Origin: Nocardioides acrostichi | GTDB lineage: Bacteria; Actinomycetota; Actinomycetes; Propionibacteriales; Nocardioidaceae | Length of the DNA: 64,000 nucleotides | Direction of reading: 5' to 3' | Assembly: GCF_015319165.1 (NCBI RefSeq) | Contig: NZ_JADIVZ010000003.1 | Span: 124,001 to 188,000, forward strand | Shown here: one piece after another, positions 49,786-59,619 of the stretch | Position numbering within the stretch: position 1 is the stretch's first letter | Layout: each line of letters begins with the position of its first letter | Notes under the pieces: generated by a model | What the model was told of the DNA's origin: nothing | What the model saw: only the letters and a program-made list of their open reading frames with translations | Database searches by the model: none | Made by a program: the position numbers and the translations under genes

Positions 49786-51936
49786 AGCGTTCCGAGATCC
49801 TTCTCCGGCCTGCCGCTCGTCGGCGACGGCGCCGCACCTGCCACGGGCACTCCGGCGCACGACATCTGGGCGGCACCCGAGGGCATCGACGTCAAGACGT
49901 CGTACACCGCCGACGACGTCGCCGGCCTCGACGCCCTCGACACCTTGCCTGGTCTGAGCCCGTTCCTGCGCGGGCCCTACCCGACGATGTACACCACCCA
50001 GCCGTGGACGGTCCGCCAGTACGCCGGGTTCTCGACCGCCGAGGAGTCGAACGCCTTCTACCGCCGCAACCTCGCGGCCGGCCAGAAGGGCCTCTCGGTC
50101 GCCTTCGACCTCGCCACCCACCGCGGCTACGACTCCGACCACCCGCGCGTGCGCGGCGACGTCGGCATGGCCGGCGTGGCGATCGACTCGATCTACGACG
50201 CGCGCACGCTCTTCGAGGGCATCCCGCTCGACCAGATGTCGGTGTCGATGACCATGAACGGCGCGGTGCTCCCGGTCATGGCCCTCTACATCGCCGCCGC
50301 CGAGGAGCAGGGGGTGAAGCCGGAGCAGCTCGCGGGGACCATCCAAAACGACATCCTCAAGGAGTTCATGGTCCGCAACACCTACATCTACCCGCCGGCG
50401 CCGAGCATGCGGATCATCTCCGACATCTTCGCCTTCACCAGCCAGCGGATGCCGCGCTTCAACTCGATCTCGATCTCCGGCTACCACATGCAGGAGGCGG
50501 GTGCGACCGCCGACCTCGAGCTGGCCTACACCCTCGCCGACGGCGTCGAGTACATCCGTGCGGGCCTGGACGCCGGCCTCGACATCGACGCGTTCGCGCC
50601 ACGGCTCAGCTTCTTCTGGGCCATCGGCATGAACTTCTTCATGGAGGTCGCCAAGATGCGCGCGGCCCGCGCCATCTGGGCGCGCCTGGTGCGCGACTTC
50701 GACCCCAAGAACCCCAAGTCGCTCTCGCTGCGCACCCATTCCCAGACCTCCGGCTGGTCGCTGACCGCCCAGGACGTCTTCAACAACGTGGGCCGCACCT
50801 GCATCGAGGCGATGGCCGCGACCCAGGGTCACACCCAGTCGCTGCACACCAATGCCCTCGACGAGGCGATCGCGCTGCCGACCGACTTCTCGGCCCGCAT
50901 CGCCCGCAACACCCAGCTCATGCTCCAGCAGGAGTCGGGCACCACCGCGACCATCGATCCGTGGGGTGGCTCCTACTACGTCGAGCGACTCACCCACGAC
51001 CTCGCCGAGCGCGCCTGGGCCCACATCCGCGAGGCCGAGCGTGCGGGCGGCATGGCGCAGGCCATCGAGCAGGGCATCCCGAAGATGCGCATCGAGGAGG
51101 CCGCCGCCCGCACCCAGGCGCGGCTCGACTCCGGTGCCCAGAAGCTCATCGGCGTCAACACGTTCCGGCTCGCTGCGGAGGACAAGCTCGACGTGCTGCG
51201 CGTCGACAACGACTCGGTCTACCGCCAGCAGATCGCCAAGCTCGAGCGGCTGCGCGAGGAGCGCGACGCGGACGCCGTGCAGCGCTCGCTGGAGGCGCTC
51301 ACCAACTCCGCGGAGCGCGGCGAGGGCAACCTGCTCGAGCTCGCCGTCGACGCCGCCCGCAACAAGGCCACCGTCGGTGAGATCTCGGATGCGATGGAGA
51401 AGGTCTTCGGACGACACCAGGCCGTCATCCGTACCATCTCCGGCGTGTTCCGCGACGAGTCCGGCACCGGCGAGGGCGGCTCCGCCCTGGCCCAGGTGCT
51501 CCAGGAGACCGAGGAGTTCGCCGAGGCCGAGGGGCGGCGTCCGCGCATCCTCGTGGCGAAGATGGGCCAGGACGGCCATGACCGCGGCCAGAAGGTCATC
51601 GTCTCCGCGTTCGCCGACATGGGCTTCGACGTCGACGTGGGGCCGCTGTTCTCCACGCCGGAGGAGGTGGCGGTGCAGGCGGTCGACAACGACGTGCACA
51701 TCGTCGGTGTCAGCTCGCTCGCGGCCGGTCACCTCGCGCTGCTGCCCGCCCTGCGCACGGCCCTTGCCGAGGAGGGGCGCGACGACATCATGGTCGTCAT
51801 CGGCGGCGTGATCCCGCCCGACGACGTGCCGACACTGCGCGAGATGGGTGCCGCCGAGGTGTTCCTGCCTGGCACGGTCATCGCCGAGTCGGCGCTGAAG
51901 CTGCTGGCCGGGCTCCGCGAGCAGCTCGGTCACTGA
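49735..51936 (+). CDS. mutB: Methylmalonyl-CoA mutase large (alpha) subunit
   Basis: A 733-aa adenosylcobalamin enzyme. The catalytic barrel includes [53 protein letters not shown] and the C-terminal B12 domain has the His ligand in [13 protein letters not shown]. The N-terminus is odd: a 12-bp tandem repeat encodes MSDG four times (last copy MSEG) before MSVPRSF, so five ATG codons are available in frame. Only the last Met (49783) is closely followed by family-like sequence. ATG 49735 overlaps the mutA stop. Confidence 0.96.
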   Translation: MSDGMSDGMSDGMSEGMSVPRSFSGLPLVGDGAAPATGTPAHDIWAAPEGIDVKTSYTADDVAGLDALDTLPGLSPFLRGPYPTMYTTQPWTVRQYAGFSTAEESNAFYRRNLAAGQKGLSVAFDLATHRGYDSDHPRVRGDVGMAGVAIDSIYDARTLFEGIPLDQMSVSMTMNGAVLPVMALYIAAAEEQGVKPEQLAGTIQNDILKEFMVRNTYIYPPAPSMRIISDIFAFTSQRMPRFNSISISGYHMQEAGATADLELAYTLADGVEYIRAGLDAGLDIDAFAPRLSFFWAIGMNFFMEVAKMRAARAIWARLVRDFDPKNPKSLSLRTHSQTSGWSLTAQDVFNNVGRTCIEAMAATQGHTQSLHTNALDEAIALPTDFSARIARNTQLMLQQESGTTATIDPWGGSYYVERLTHDLAERAWAHIREAERAGGMAQAIEQGIPKMRIEEAAARTQARLDSGAQKLIGVNTFRLAAEDKLDVLRVDNDSVYRQQIAKLERLREERDADAVQRSLEALTNSAERGEGNLLELAVDAARNKATVGEISDAMEKVFGRHQAVIRTISGVFRDESGTGEGGSALAQVLQETEEFAEAEGRRPRILVAKMGQDGHDRGQKVIVSAFADMGFDVDVGPLFSTPEEVAVQAVDNDVHIVGVSSLAAGHLALLPALRTALAEEGRDDIMVVIGGVIPPDDVPTLREMGAAEVFLPGTVIAESALKLLAGLREQLGH

Positions 51937-51974
51937 GCGCCGACGAGCAGGTGGGTCACCGAGCCGTCCGGAGG

Positions 51975-51980
51975 TACACT
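51975..51980 (+). promoter_or_regulatory. -10 box of a leaderless promoter for vapB
   Basis: TACACT, 7 nt before ATG 51988. It gives the toxin-antitoxin pair its own promoter inside the mut operon. Confidence 0.6.
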
Positions 51981-51987
51981 CGCGGTC

Positions 51988-52248
51988 ATGCCGACCACCA
52001 AGCAGCGGCTCCAGGTGACCGAGACCGACGCTGTGAAGCACGCCCTCGAGGTGGCTGCGCGGCGGTGGCCGGAGGTCACCTCGCGCAGTGCGCTGCTGGC
52101 GGCGTTGGCCGAGATGGCGGCCGAGCGTCTCGAAGGCGACGAGGAGCGTCGTCGCGAGGAGCGTCGAGAACTCGTGGAGAAGTACGCCGGCGGGTTCCAC
52201 TACCCCCCTGGCTACCTCGAGGAGCTCCGCCGGGACTGGCCCGAGTGA
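51988..52248 (+). CDS. vapB: VapB-like antitoxin
   Basis: An 86-aa protein directly upstream of a PIN-domain toxin. The N-terminal half (TKQRLQVTETDAVKHALEVAARRWPEVTSRSALLAALAEMA) fits a ribbon-helix-helix DNA-binding fold and the charged C-terminus (YAGGFHYPPGYLEELRRDWPE) would wrap the toxin. The assignment rests partly on context, since VapB families are diverse. Its stop overlaps the vapC start (GTGA). ATG 51988 is fixed by a TACACT box. Confidence 0.8.
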   Translation: MPTTKQRLQVTETDAVKHALEVAARRWPEVTSRSALLAALAEMAAERLEGDEERRREERRELVEKYAGGFHYPPGYLEELRRDWPE

Positions 52249-52631
52249 TCGTCGTGGACGCCAGTGTCCTGATCGCTTTCCTCGACGACACAGACGTTCA
52301 TCACGAGGCCGCGCGGGCCATCGTCATGCAGGTCGACGATTTCGGTGTGCACACGATCAACCTGGCCGAGACTCTGGTGCACGGCGTTCGTGCCGGCCGA
52401 CTCGACGAGATGGCCACAGCGATCGCGGCGGTGTCGATCCACGAGCTCCCCCGAACCGACGCCGAGCCTCGCTCGCTCGCCGCAGTCCGGGCGGCGACCG
52501 GGCTCCGCATGCCGGACTGCTGCGCGCTGGTGGCGGCCGAGAAGTACGCAGCGCGGCTCGCCACCTTCGACACGCGCCTCGCGCACGCCGCCGCAGATCG
52601 CGGGATCGAGGCCCTCGGTGTCGACGCCTGA
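52245..52631 (+). CDS. vapC: VapC-family toxin (PIN domain ribonuclease)
   Basis: A 128-aa PIN domain. Its acidic metal-binding residues are visible: VVDASVLIAFLDD, the Glu in NLAETLVHG, the Asp in RMPDCCALVAAE, and the Asp in TFDTRLAHAA. VapC toxins cut RNA, often tRNA, when freed from VapB. The GTG start overlaps the vapB stop, and its 3' end overlaps the meaB start by 14 bp. The four acidic sites are intact, so the toxin should be active. Confidence 0.87.
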   Translation: MIVVDASVLIAFLDDTDVHHEAARAIVMQVDDFGVHTINLAETLVHGVRAGRLDEMATAIAAVSIHELPRTDAEPRSLAAVRAATGLRMPDCCALVAAEKYAARLATFDTRLAHAAADRGIEALGVDA

Positions 52632-53619
52632 CCTCGCCACGGGCATCCGTGAGCAGCGCCGCGGGGCGGTCGCGCAGGCCATCACGCTCGTGGAGTCCGC
52701 CCGACCGCAGCACCGCGCCCAGGCGCGGGGGCTGCTCACCGAGATCGCCGACCTCGCGGGCGGTCCCGACGTCGTCCGCGTCGGCATCTCGGGCGTGCCC
52801 GGCGTCGGCAAGTCGACCTTCATCGAGGCGCTCGGCACGATGCTGACCAAGGCCGGCCACCGGGTGGGCGTGCTGGCCGTCGATCCCTCCAGTGTGCGCA
52901 CGGGCGGCTCGGTGCTGGGTGACAAGACGCGCATGGGGGAACTGGCGGTCGACCCGAACGCCTACATCCGCCCTTCGCCGTCGGCAGGAACTCTCGGCGG
53001 CGTCGCCCGCGCCACCGTGCAGGCGATGACCGTGCTCGAAGCGGCCGGGTACGACGTGATCCTGGTCGAGACCGTGGGCGTGGGGCAGTCCGAGGTCACC
53101 GTCGCCGGCATGGTCGACACCTTCCTCTTCCTCACCCTGGCTCGCACCGGTGACCAGCTCCAGGGCATCAAGAAGGGCATCCTCGAGATCGCCGACGTGA
53201 TCGCGGTCAACAAGGCCGACCCGCCGTCCGTCAAGGGCACCGGGGGTGACCGCGCCCAGGAGGCGCGGGCGGCGGCCCGTGATCTCGCCGGAGCGCTGCG
53301 GCTCGTGCGCGGTCACGCGGAGTGGGCACCGCCGGTCGTCACGTGCTCGGCCCTGCACCATCTCGACATCGACGACGTGTGGTCGCGCGTCGAGGCGCAC
53401 CGCGAGCACCTCGGATCCGAGGGCCTGGCGGCCAAACGGGCCGAGCAGCAGCTCGAGTTCACCTGGGCGATGGTGCGCGACGAGCTCGAGCAGCGGCTGC
53501 GGCACTCGGCGGCGGTCAAGGCGGTGCGCGCCGAGATCCGCGCCGAGGTACTGGCCGGCGAGCTGCCCGCCACGGTGGCGGCCGACCGGATCCTGGCCGC
53601 GTACGACGCCGACGAGTAG
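52618..53619 (+). CDS. meaB: Methylmalonyl-CoA mutase-associated GTPase
   Basis: A 333-aa G3E-family GTPase that loads, guards and reactivates the B12 cofactor of methylmalonyl-CoA mutase. GISGVPGVGKSTFIEAL is the P-loop, VETVGVGQSE the Walker B/switch and VNKAD the base-specificity motif; VLAVDPSSVRTGGSVLGDKTRM is conserved. GTG 52618 overlaps the end of vapC by 14 bp. In most genomes meaB follows mutB directly; here vapBC separates them. Confidence 0.95.
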   Translation: MSTPDLATGIREQRRGAVAQAITLVESARPQHRAQARGLLTEIADLAGGPDVVRVGISGVPGVGKSTFIEALGTMLTKAGHRVGVLAVDPSSVRTGGSVLGDKTRMGELAVDPNAYIRPSPSAGTLGGVARATVQAMTVLEAAGYDVILVETVGVGQSEVTVAGMVDTFLFLTLARTGDQLQGIKKGILEIADVIAVNKADPPSVKGTGGDRAQEARAAARDLAGALRLVRGHAEWAPPVVTCSALHHLDIDDVWSRVEAHREHLGSEGLAAKRAEQQLEFTWAMVRDELEQRLRHSAAVKAVRAEIRAEVLAGELPATVAADRILAAYDADE

Positions 53620-53718
53620 TCGGCCGCGTCCGAGGTTTGGACGCCGTGAGGCAGGGCACAAGTCCTCACATCAGGCCGACCCGACGAGCGGGCCGGTAGG
53701 TCCGATCAGGAGACACTC

Positions 53719-54012
53719 ATGAGCAACGGCACCATCTCCGTATCCCACGGCGACATCGAGGCCCAGGCCAAGAACCTCGCCAACATCAAGAACCAGCTCG
53801 AGGGCATCCTCCAGGCCGCCAAGAGCCAGGTCGACTCCCTGCGCGACTCCGGCGGCTTCAAGTCCTCGGCCGGTGACTCCTTCAACGTCACCTACCAGGA
53901 CTGGACCCAGGCCAACCTCAAGAGCGTCGGCCTGCTCGAGGAGATGTCGCACTACCTCACCAAGGCCTCCGGCGCCTTCGCCGAGATCGACAACGCCTAC
54001 ACCATCAAGTGA
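53719..54012 (+). CDS. WXG100-like (ESAT-6 family) type VII secretion substrate
   Basis: A 97-aa alpha-helical hairpin protein of typical ESAT-6 size (VSHGDIEAQAKNLANIKNQLEGILQAAKSQVDSLRD ... YQDWTQANLKSVGLLEEMSHYLTKASGAFAEIDNAY). The expected Trp-x-Gly turn is replaced by SGGFKSSAGDSF near residue 45, so the key Trp is missing; the DW further on is not in the turn. No C-terminal YxxxD/E is obvious beyond AEIDNAYTIK. It is convergent with an EssC-type ATPase, its likely export motor. TCAGGAGACACTC before ATG 53719 is a good ribosome site. Confidence 0.82.
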   Translation: MSNGTISVSHGDIEAQAKNLANIKNQLEGILQAAKSQVDSLRDSGGFKSSAGDSFNVTYQDWTQANLKSVGLLEEMSHYLTKASGAFAEIDNAYTIK

Positions 54013-54039
54013 GGCCCTGAACCACCAGCAGCACCCGCC

Positions 54040-54072
54040 ACGCCCGCCGTCCACCGCTCGGACGGCGGGCGT
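54040..54072 (+). terminator. Hairpin after the WXG100 gene
   Basis: A perfect 13-bp stem: ACGCCCGCCGTCC (54040-54052) with GGACGGCGGGCGT (54060-54072), loop of 7 nt. No T-tract follows. Confidence 0.65.
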
Positions 54073-54111
54073 CGTGCTGCCCGCCCACCCGCACGACACC
54101 GCAACCGACTC

Positions 54112-54172
54112 GACCCCTCGAGCAACGATTCGCGACCCCTCGAGGGACGATTCGCGACCCCTCGCGGGTGGA
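54112..54172 (-). repeat. 22-bp tandem repeat array, family 1, after the EssC-like gene
   Basis: Three units (plus-strand GACCCCTCG at 54112, 54134 and 54156; 22-bp period). On the minus strand they read CGCGAGGGGTCGCGAATCG and CTCGAGGGGTCGCG, the outermost copy being CTCGAGGGGTCGAG, where both hairpin arms changed together. The array follows the EssC stop codon by 3-12 bp and reads in its direction. Confidence 0.85.
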
Positions 54173-57100
54173 TCAGTGGGGAACCTGGACGGCGACGAAG
54201 GAGCCGTCGCCGGGGAAGACGACCCCGCGGCCGGGGGTGAGGCGGGCCTGGAGGGAGGTACGGGGCACCCGGCCGCCGAACACGTCGGCCGAGCTGGCCT
54301 CGCGCGGGGAGAGCAGCAGGCCCTTGCGACCGCGCCGCGCCTCCACCAGCCAGCCGGAGAAGCCGGCGGTGAGGTCGGCCAGGTTGCCGGCGACCACCAC
54401 CCGGAACCCGCGGTCGCGACCCTGGCGCATGACGGCGGAGAGCACCGGGGCGATCGGACCGTCGCGCAGGTTCTCGGCGTCGTCGATGAGCACCAGCGCG
54501 CCGTCGGGAATGTCCTTGAGCCGCTGGACGACGTCCTCGGGCGACTCCTCGGTGCCGACCACGCACCGCTGCGCTCCGAGCAGCTCGCTCAGGGCGTTGG
54601 GCACGGGTGCGAAGCCGAGCACTGGGCAGTCGGCGTCGAGTGCGTGCCGGGCCGCCAGCATCAGGGTCGTGGTGCGACCGCTGCGGGGCTGGCCCAGCAC
54701 GAGCACGGGGGCGCTGATCGCCTCGACTCCCACCAGGGCCAGGTCGTCGCCGCCGACGCCGAGCGGCACGTCGGCCGCAGGCAGTGCGCCGGCCTCGGCG
54801 AGGGCGGTCTCGAGGTCGATCTCGGCGGGCAGTGCCGCGAGCCGGATCGGTCCGCTGCCGGGTCGGGCCGCGGGCAGGTCGTGCTCGGCCTCGCGGAGCC
54901 GGGCGCCGAGGGCGCGCACGGCCTCGCTCTGTGCGGCGCCGCTGGTGTCGGGCACCAGCACCGCGACCTGGGCCTCGGTGCCGGACTCGCCCCAGAAACC
55001 CTGACCGTCGACGACCGCGTCGGGCAGCTCCTTGGGCTTCAGGCCGGCCGTGGAGTAGTCGTTGCGGTCGGGCAGTCGCAGGATCAGCTTGTTCTCGACC
55101 GTCGCCGCCATGCGGCCGCTGAGCAGCGAGCGGTCGCCGGTGAGCACGAGCTGCACCCCGACGCTCGCGCCCTCGCGCAGCATCGTCTGCACCGTATCGG
55201 TGAGCCGGCCCATGTCGATCTCGCCGAGGTCGGAGTCGAAGCCCTCCCACCGGTCGAGCAGCAAGACGACGTACGGGAGCCGCTCGTCGGGAGCCGCGGC
55301 GCGCCGCTGCTCGTCGATGTCGGCGAACCCGGACTGCCCGAGCACGTCCTGGCGACGCTTGACCTCCTCGAGCAGTCGCTCGAGCAGCCGGGAGGCGCGC
55401 TCGACCTCGGTGCGCTGCACGATCGCGCCGGTGTGGGGGAGGGCGGTGAGCGGGAGGAGGGCGCCGTTGCCGCAGTCGAGGCCGTAGAGATGCAGATCGC
55501 GCGAGGTGCACGCCTCGGCCAGCCCGGCCGCGATGGTGCGCAGGCCGGTCGAACGCCCCGAGCGGGGTCCGCCCACCAGGTAGAGGTGCCCGCTGCTGCC
55601 GAGCACGAAGCGGCGCACCCGCTGCGCCTGGTCGCTCGGGTGGTCCTCGAGCGCCCAGGGCGCGGCGAACCCGGTGAGCGCCGGCTGCGGGGCGGGCTCG
55701 TCGTCTGGCGGGAGATCGGCGACGACCACGGTGCGCGGCAGCTCGGGCAGCCACGGGGAGTGCTGGGGCGCGATGCCTCGTGCGTCGTTGGCACCGCGGA
55801 TGGCGGTGACGAGCACGGAGAGGTCGGTCTCGCCCTCGTCGGTGGTGGGGCCGTCCTCGACCGCTCGAGCCGGCGCCGGTGAGCCGACCTCGCCCCAGCT
55901 CACCGGCCAGGCCAGCGGCTCGGCGAGGGTCCGTTCGGCCTGCTTGGTCGTGTCTGGGCGGGCGCCGCCGACGCGACCGGCCTGGAACGGCAGCAGCGAG
56001 GAGTGCCCCAGACGCGCGTACCCCCGGCCCGGCTGGTCGGGCCCGATGGTGGCCGACTCCTTGGCGTCGATGACGTCGGTGGACTCCGACTCGTCGGTGA
56101 CGCGCAGGGCGATGCGCAGGTTGGTGTTGGCGCGGATGTCGTTGGAGATGACGCCGGAGGGCCGCTGTGTGGCCAGCACCAGGTGGATGCCCAGTGAGCG
56201 GCCCCGCTGCGCGATGGTCACGAGACCGTCGACGAAGTCGGGCAGCTCGGACTTGAGGCTGGCGAACTCGTCGATGACGATCGCCAACCGCGGGATCACC
56301 GGCAGCGAAGGGTCGTGGCGCTGGAGCGCCCAGTAGTCCTCGAGATCTTTGGCCCCCGGTCCGACGAGCAGGTGCTCGCGGCGCTTGAGCTCGGCGCCGA
56401 GCGAGGTGAGCGCGCGGCTGACGAGGTGGGTGTCGAGGTCGGTGACCATGCCGACGGTGTGCGGCAGCCGCGAGCAGTCCTTGAACGCCGACCCGCCCTT
56501 GTAGTCGACCAGTACGAACGTCAGCTGTTCTGGACTGTTGGCGACCGCGAGCGAGGCGACCAGGGTCTGGAGCAGCTCGGACTTGCCGGAGCCGGTCGTG
56601 CCCGCCACCAGCGCGTGCGGGCCGTCCTTGCGCAGGTCGAGGCGGAACGGGCCGTCGAAGCCGGCGCCGATGACCACGTCGGTCCGGGCGGTCGGCCCCC
56701 ATGAGCGCGTGAGCAGCTCGGGAGTCGGGTCGGGCATGCCGAGCAGGTCGAGGAGCCGTGCGGACGACGGCAGGGCGCTCATCGACTCCTCGGGCGTGGT
56801 GTCGTGCAGCGGTGCGAGCGCCCGGCCGATCCGCTCCGCCCATGCGGGCTCGACCAGGTCGGGCCGGATGCGAGAGACCGCCGCGGTGCCGGTGCGGCGT
56901 AGCTCCACGATGCCGCCCGTGGCCTCGAGCACCGCGGCGCACTCCTCGGGCAGCGATCGCTCGTCGTCGTCGAGGCAGATCACGTAGACGCCGACTGCAG
57001 GGCCTTGCCGCATCAGCGACACGACACCGGGCAGCGTGCGCAGTCGGCGCGCACCGTCGAGCACGACGAGGTGGTCGGGGCCGGGTGGTGGCCCCTGCGA

Positions 57101-58768
57101 CCCGGCGCCACCCATCGAGAGCCCGGCGGTACCGGTCTTCTCGCCCACGCGTGTCTCGACCAGGTGCGCCAGCTCGGCGAGGCGGCGTCCGACCGACCCC
57201 TGGTCGGTGCCGAGCACGGCCGCGACGGGCTCGCCGTCGACGCGGCAGTGCGGGAGCCAGCGGGTCCAGCCCCACTCCGCCTCACGACCACTGCTGGTCA
57301 GCACCACGACCCGCAGGTCGCGCGGGGTGTGCAGCACCGCGCTCTGTCCGATCAGCCACTGGGCCAGCGCGTCGACCTCGCCACCCTCACCGCAGAGGCC
57401 CAGCACTCCGACGTCGCGCATCGACACCGCCACCGGCACGTCGCCGAGGACGTCGGGCTCGCGCGGCTCGTCGGTGTCCTTGCGGCCGCGGTCTGAGACC
57501 GAGAGCCCCGACGGAACGTCGGCCACGCCCACGCGCAACAGCAGGGCGTCGTCGTCGGTGCGCCGTCGCATCCACAGCTGGCTGCCGGGGCCGGCCGCAG
57601 CCAGCAGCAGGGCGGCCGGGTCGGGCCGGTCCTCGCGCAGTTCGTCGCGCTCGCGGCGCAGCGCGGCGTGCAGCCGGTCGAGCACCGAGGTGATCTCCTC
57701 GCGATAGGCCAGCAGGGCCTCGCGGTAGTCGCGCGCGGAGCCGCGGCGCTGGGTGAGGAAGTTGAACCCGGCCATGAGCGGCGACATGAGCGCGAACATC
57801 AGGTAGCGAGGGCCGAAGGCGTAGGCCATCGGGCCGGCCATGAGCATCGGCGCGATGACCATCGGCCAGGGCAGGGTCACCCTGCGGGGCGCGCGCGGCT
57901 CGTCGGGGATCACGAACGATCGCTCGTGGGCGGGGCGCCGCAGCCGGGGCGGCCGGTTGAAGTCGGTGCCGAGCACGTCGACGCTGGGGGTCGTGTCGGC
58001 GTCCGGCTGCCACACCGGGTGCCACTGGAGCACGGTGCCGCCGAGTCGCAGGTCGGCGCCCGCGGGCCAGGTGAGCGGGTCGTCCTCGGCGGCTGCCCGC
58101 GGGGTGCGCCGGGCGGCCTTCTTGGCCCGGCGGCGCTTGCGTCGCCGCTCCCGGCGGGTCAGCGCGGCCTCGGGCAGCTCGTCGAGCAGGGTGCCGCTCA
58201 ACCTCTTGGCGGCGTCCCCCTCGGACGCGGCGGTGGGCTCGTCGTCGGGCTGGTCGTCGGGCTCGGACGGCGCGAGGCCGTCGACGCGCAACTGCTCGCG
58301 CAGCCGCAGGTCGCTGCCGAGCACCTCGACGCCGCCCGCGGGGGTGACCCGCAGTCGTAGCGCGCCGCTGGGCAGCAGCAGGTCGGGCAGGGACATGCCT
58401 GGAGCGCCGTTGCCGATCTCGTGGTCGCCGATGCCGAGTCGGTGCACGCGGCCCGCGCCGGGGCCGGAGACGACACGCACCTCGACCACCCCGCGGGGGA
58501 GCACCGTCTCCCAGCCGTCGGTCTCGTGCAGCGAGACGACCGACCCCGGGCGCAGACCGGCCTCGCGCAGGGTCTGCTCGGGCTCGGCCCGCACCCCGTC
58601 GATCCATACCGCACTGCGCCGTGCCATCGCCGGGTGCAGGTCGGCCTCGCCGGCCGCGCGGGCGAGCGGAGGCAGCACGTCGGCCACCGTGGAGTCCGGC
58701 TCCGCGTCGAGCAGGACGTCTCGTCGGCGCGCGCTGAGGCCATCGATGACGCTGACGCTGAGTCGCAC
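54173..58768 (-). CDS. EssC-type FtsK/SpoIIIE ATPase of a type VII secretion system
   Basis: About 1531 aa. An N-terminal ubiquitin-like/FHA region (about 1-140) precedes two close membrane helices (residues about 300-336, WPMVIAPMLMAGPMAYAFGP) and three tandem FtsK-type ATPase domains. The first has a full Walker A (VAGTTGSGKSELLQ, about residue 722) and Walker B (LAIVIDEFASL); the second and third have the altered loops GGPRSGRST (about 1067) and GQPRSGRTT (about 1359). This is the motor that recognises WXG100 partners. GTG 58768 is chosen as the family-like start. No EccB, EccD or EccE gene is in view. Confidence 0.9.
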   Translation of the reverse strand: MRLSVSVIDGLSARRRDVLLDAEPDSTVADVLPPLARAAGEADLHPAMARRSAVWIDGVRAEPEQTLREAGLRPGSVVSLHETDGWETVLPRGVVEVRVVSGPGAGRVHRLGIGDHEIGNGAPGMSLPDLLLPSGALRLRVTPAGGVEVLGSDLRLREQLRVDGLAPSEPDDQPDDEPTAASEGDAAKRLSGTLLDELPEAALTRRERRRKRRRAKKAARRTPRAAAEDDPLTWPAGADLRLGGTVLQWHPVWQPDADTTPSVDVLGTDFNRPPRLRRPAHERSFVIPDEPRAPRRVTLPWPMVIAPMLMAGPMAYAFGPRYLMFALMSPLMAGFNFLTQRRGSARDYREALLAYREEITSVLDRLHAALRRERDELREDRPDPAALLLAAAGPGSQLWMRRRTDDDALLLRVGVADVPSGLSVSDRGRKDTDEPREPDVLGDVPVAVSMRDVGVLGLCGEGGEVDALAQWLIGQSAVLHTPRDLRVVVLTSSGREAEWGWTRWLPHCRVDGEPVAAVLGTDQGSVGRRLAELAHLVETRVGEKTGTAGLSMGGAGSQGPPPGPDHLVVLDGARRLRTLPGVVSLMRQGPAVGVYVICLDDDERSLPEECAAVLEATGGIVELRRTGTAAVSRIRPDLVEPAWAERIGRALAPLHDTTPEESMSALPSSARLLDLLGMPDPTPELLTRSWGPTARTDVVIGAGFDGPFRLDLRKDGPHALVAGTTGSGKSELLQTLVASLAVANSPEQLTFVLVDYKGGSAFKDCSRLPHTVGMVTDLDTHLVSRALTSLGAELKRREHLLVGPGAKDLEDYWALQRHDPSLPVIPRLAIVIDEFASLKSELPDFVDGLVTIAQRGRSLGIHLVLATQRPSGVISNDIRANTNLRIALRVTDESESTDVIDAKESATIGPDQPGRGYARLGHSSLLPFQAGRVGGARPDTTKQAERTLAEPLAWPVSWGEVGSPAPARAVEDGPTTDEGETDLSVLVTAIRGANDARGIAPQHSPWLPELPRTVVVADLPPDDEPAPQPALTGFAAPWALEDHPSDQAQRVRRFVLGSSGHLYLVGGPRSGRSTGLRTIAAGLAEACTSRDLHLYGLDCGNGALLPLTALPHTGAIVQRTEVERASRLLERLLEEVKRRQDVLGQSGFADIDEQRRAAAPDERLPYVVLLLDRWEGFDSDLGEIDMGRLTDTVQTMLREGASVGVQLVLTGDRSLLSGRMAATVENKLILRLPDRNDYSTAGLKPKELPDAVVDGQGFWGESGTEAQVAVLVPDTSGAAQSEAVRALGARLREAEHDLPAARPGSGPIRLAALPAEIDLETALAEAGALPAADVPLGVGGDDLALVGVEAISAPVLVLGQPRSGRTTTLMLAARHALDADCPVLGFAPVPNALSELLGAQRCVVGTEESPEDVVQRLKDIPDGALVLIDDAENLRDGPIAPVLSAVMRQGRDRGFRVVVAGNLADLTAGFSGWLVEARRGRKGLLLSPREASSADVFGGRVPRTSLQARLTPGRGVVFPGDGSFVAVQVPH

Positions 58769-58887
58769 GCTCGTCGTCCTCTCCCAGGCTCGTGGCGCCC
58801 CGATCGCGCCCCGGTCGAGGGTCAGTCTGTAACAACCCGGCACCTGGTGGGCCGACAAGGTGAATGAAACGCCGACTTGTGGGCACC

Positions 58888-59619
58888 ATGGGGCCCGTGA
58901 CCGTGCAGAGCTCAGCCCCCACCCGCTCGGCCGGCGGCCGAGCGGGCGCCACTGCGGCTCCGCGCCGCGACGTCCCGCCGCCCTCGCGCCAGCGCCGGCC
59001 CGCTCTGGCCGCCCTGGCGGTCGTGCTCATCGTGGGCGGCGCCCTGGGGGCCGGCCTGCTGGCCGTTCGCATGGACAGCCGCACCCCCGTGCTCGCGGCC
59101 GCCCGCGACATCGCGCCCGGCACCCTCATCACCGCCGACGACCTGCGCCAGGTCGACGTGGCCAGCGACGGTCTGCGGCTCATCCCCGCCGACCTCGCCT
59201 CCCAGATCCTCGACGGCGCCACCTACGCCGAGGTGCCGATCAAGGCCGACTCCCTGGTCGACCAGAACATGCTCACCCGCCAGGCCCCCCTCGACGACGG
59301 CAACGCCATCGTCTCGGTGCCGCTCGACCCGAAGATCACGCCTCAGGGCTCGCTCCAAGGCGGCGACCTCGTGCAGGTCGTGCAGATCGCGGGCGAGCAG
59401 GGTGGCGACCCCGTGGCTCTCACCGAGGGTCTCGTCGTCGACGTCGCCGCGGCCTCGAGCGGTGACGACCTCTCTGCGCCCTCGGGTGGGTCGGTGACCA
59501 TCCTGGTGCCCAAGGAGGCCGCTCCGGCCGTCGTCAACGCGGCCGGCAGCGACCAGGCCGGACTCGTGCTCATCGCCCGCGGCCAGTCCACCGACACCAA
59601 GCTGAAGGTGCTCTCGTGA
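58888..59619 (+). CDS. cpaB: SAF-domain protein, Flp pilus assembly CpaB/RcpC-like
   Basis: About 243 aa. A cytoplasmic basic N-terminus, one membrane helix (ALAALAVVLIVGGALGAGLLAV), then a SAF domain (VLAAARDIAPGTLITADDLRQVDVASDGL), the pattern of CpaB/RcpC, which shapes the Tad pilus in the cell envelope. Start choice is uncertain: ATG 58864, ATG 58888 and GTG 58897 are all in frame. The stop overlaps the next gene (GTGA). It begins a run of six tightly packed Tad genes. The EssC gene is divergent. Confidence 0.85.
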   Translation: MGPVTVQSSAPTRSAGGRAGATAAPRRDVPPPSRQRRPALAALAVVLIVGGALGAGLLAVRMDSRTPVLAAARDIAPGTLITADDLRQVDVASDGLRLIPADLASQILDGATYAEVPIKADSLVDQNMLTRQAPLDDGNAIVSVPLDPKITPQGSLQGGDLVQVVQIAGEQGGDPVALTEGLVVDVAAASSGDDLSAPSGGSVTILVPKEAAPAVVNAAGSDQAGLVLIARGQSTDTKLKVLS

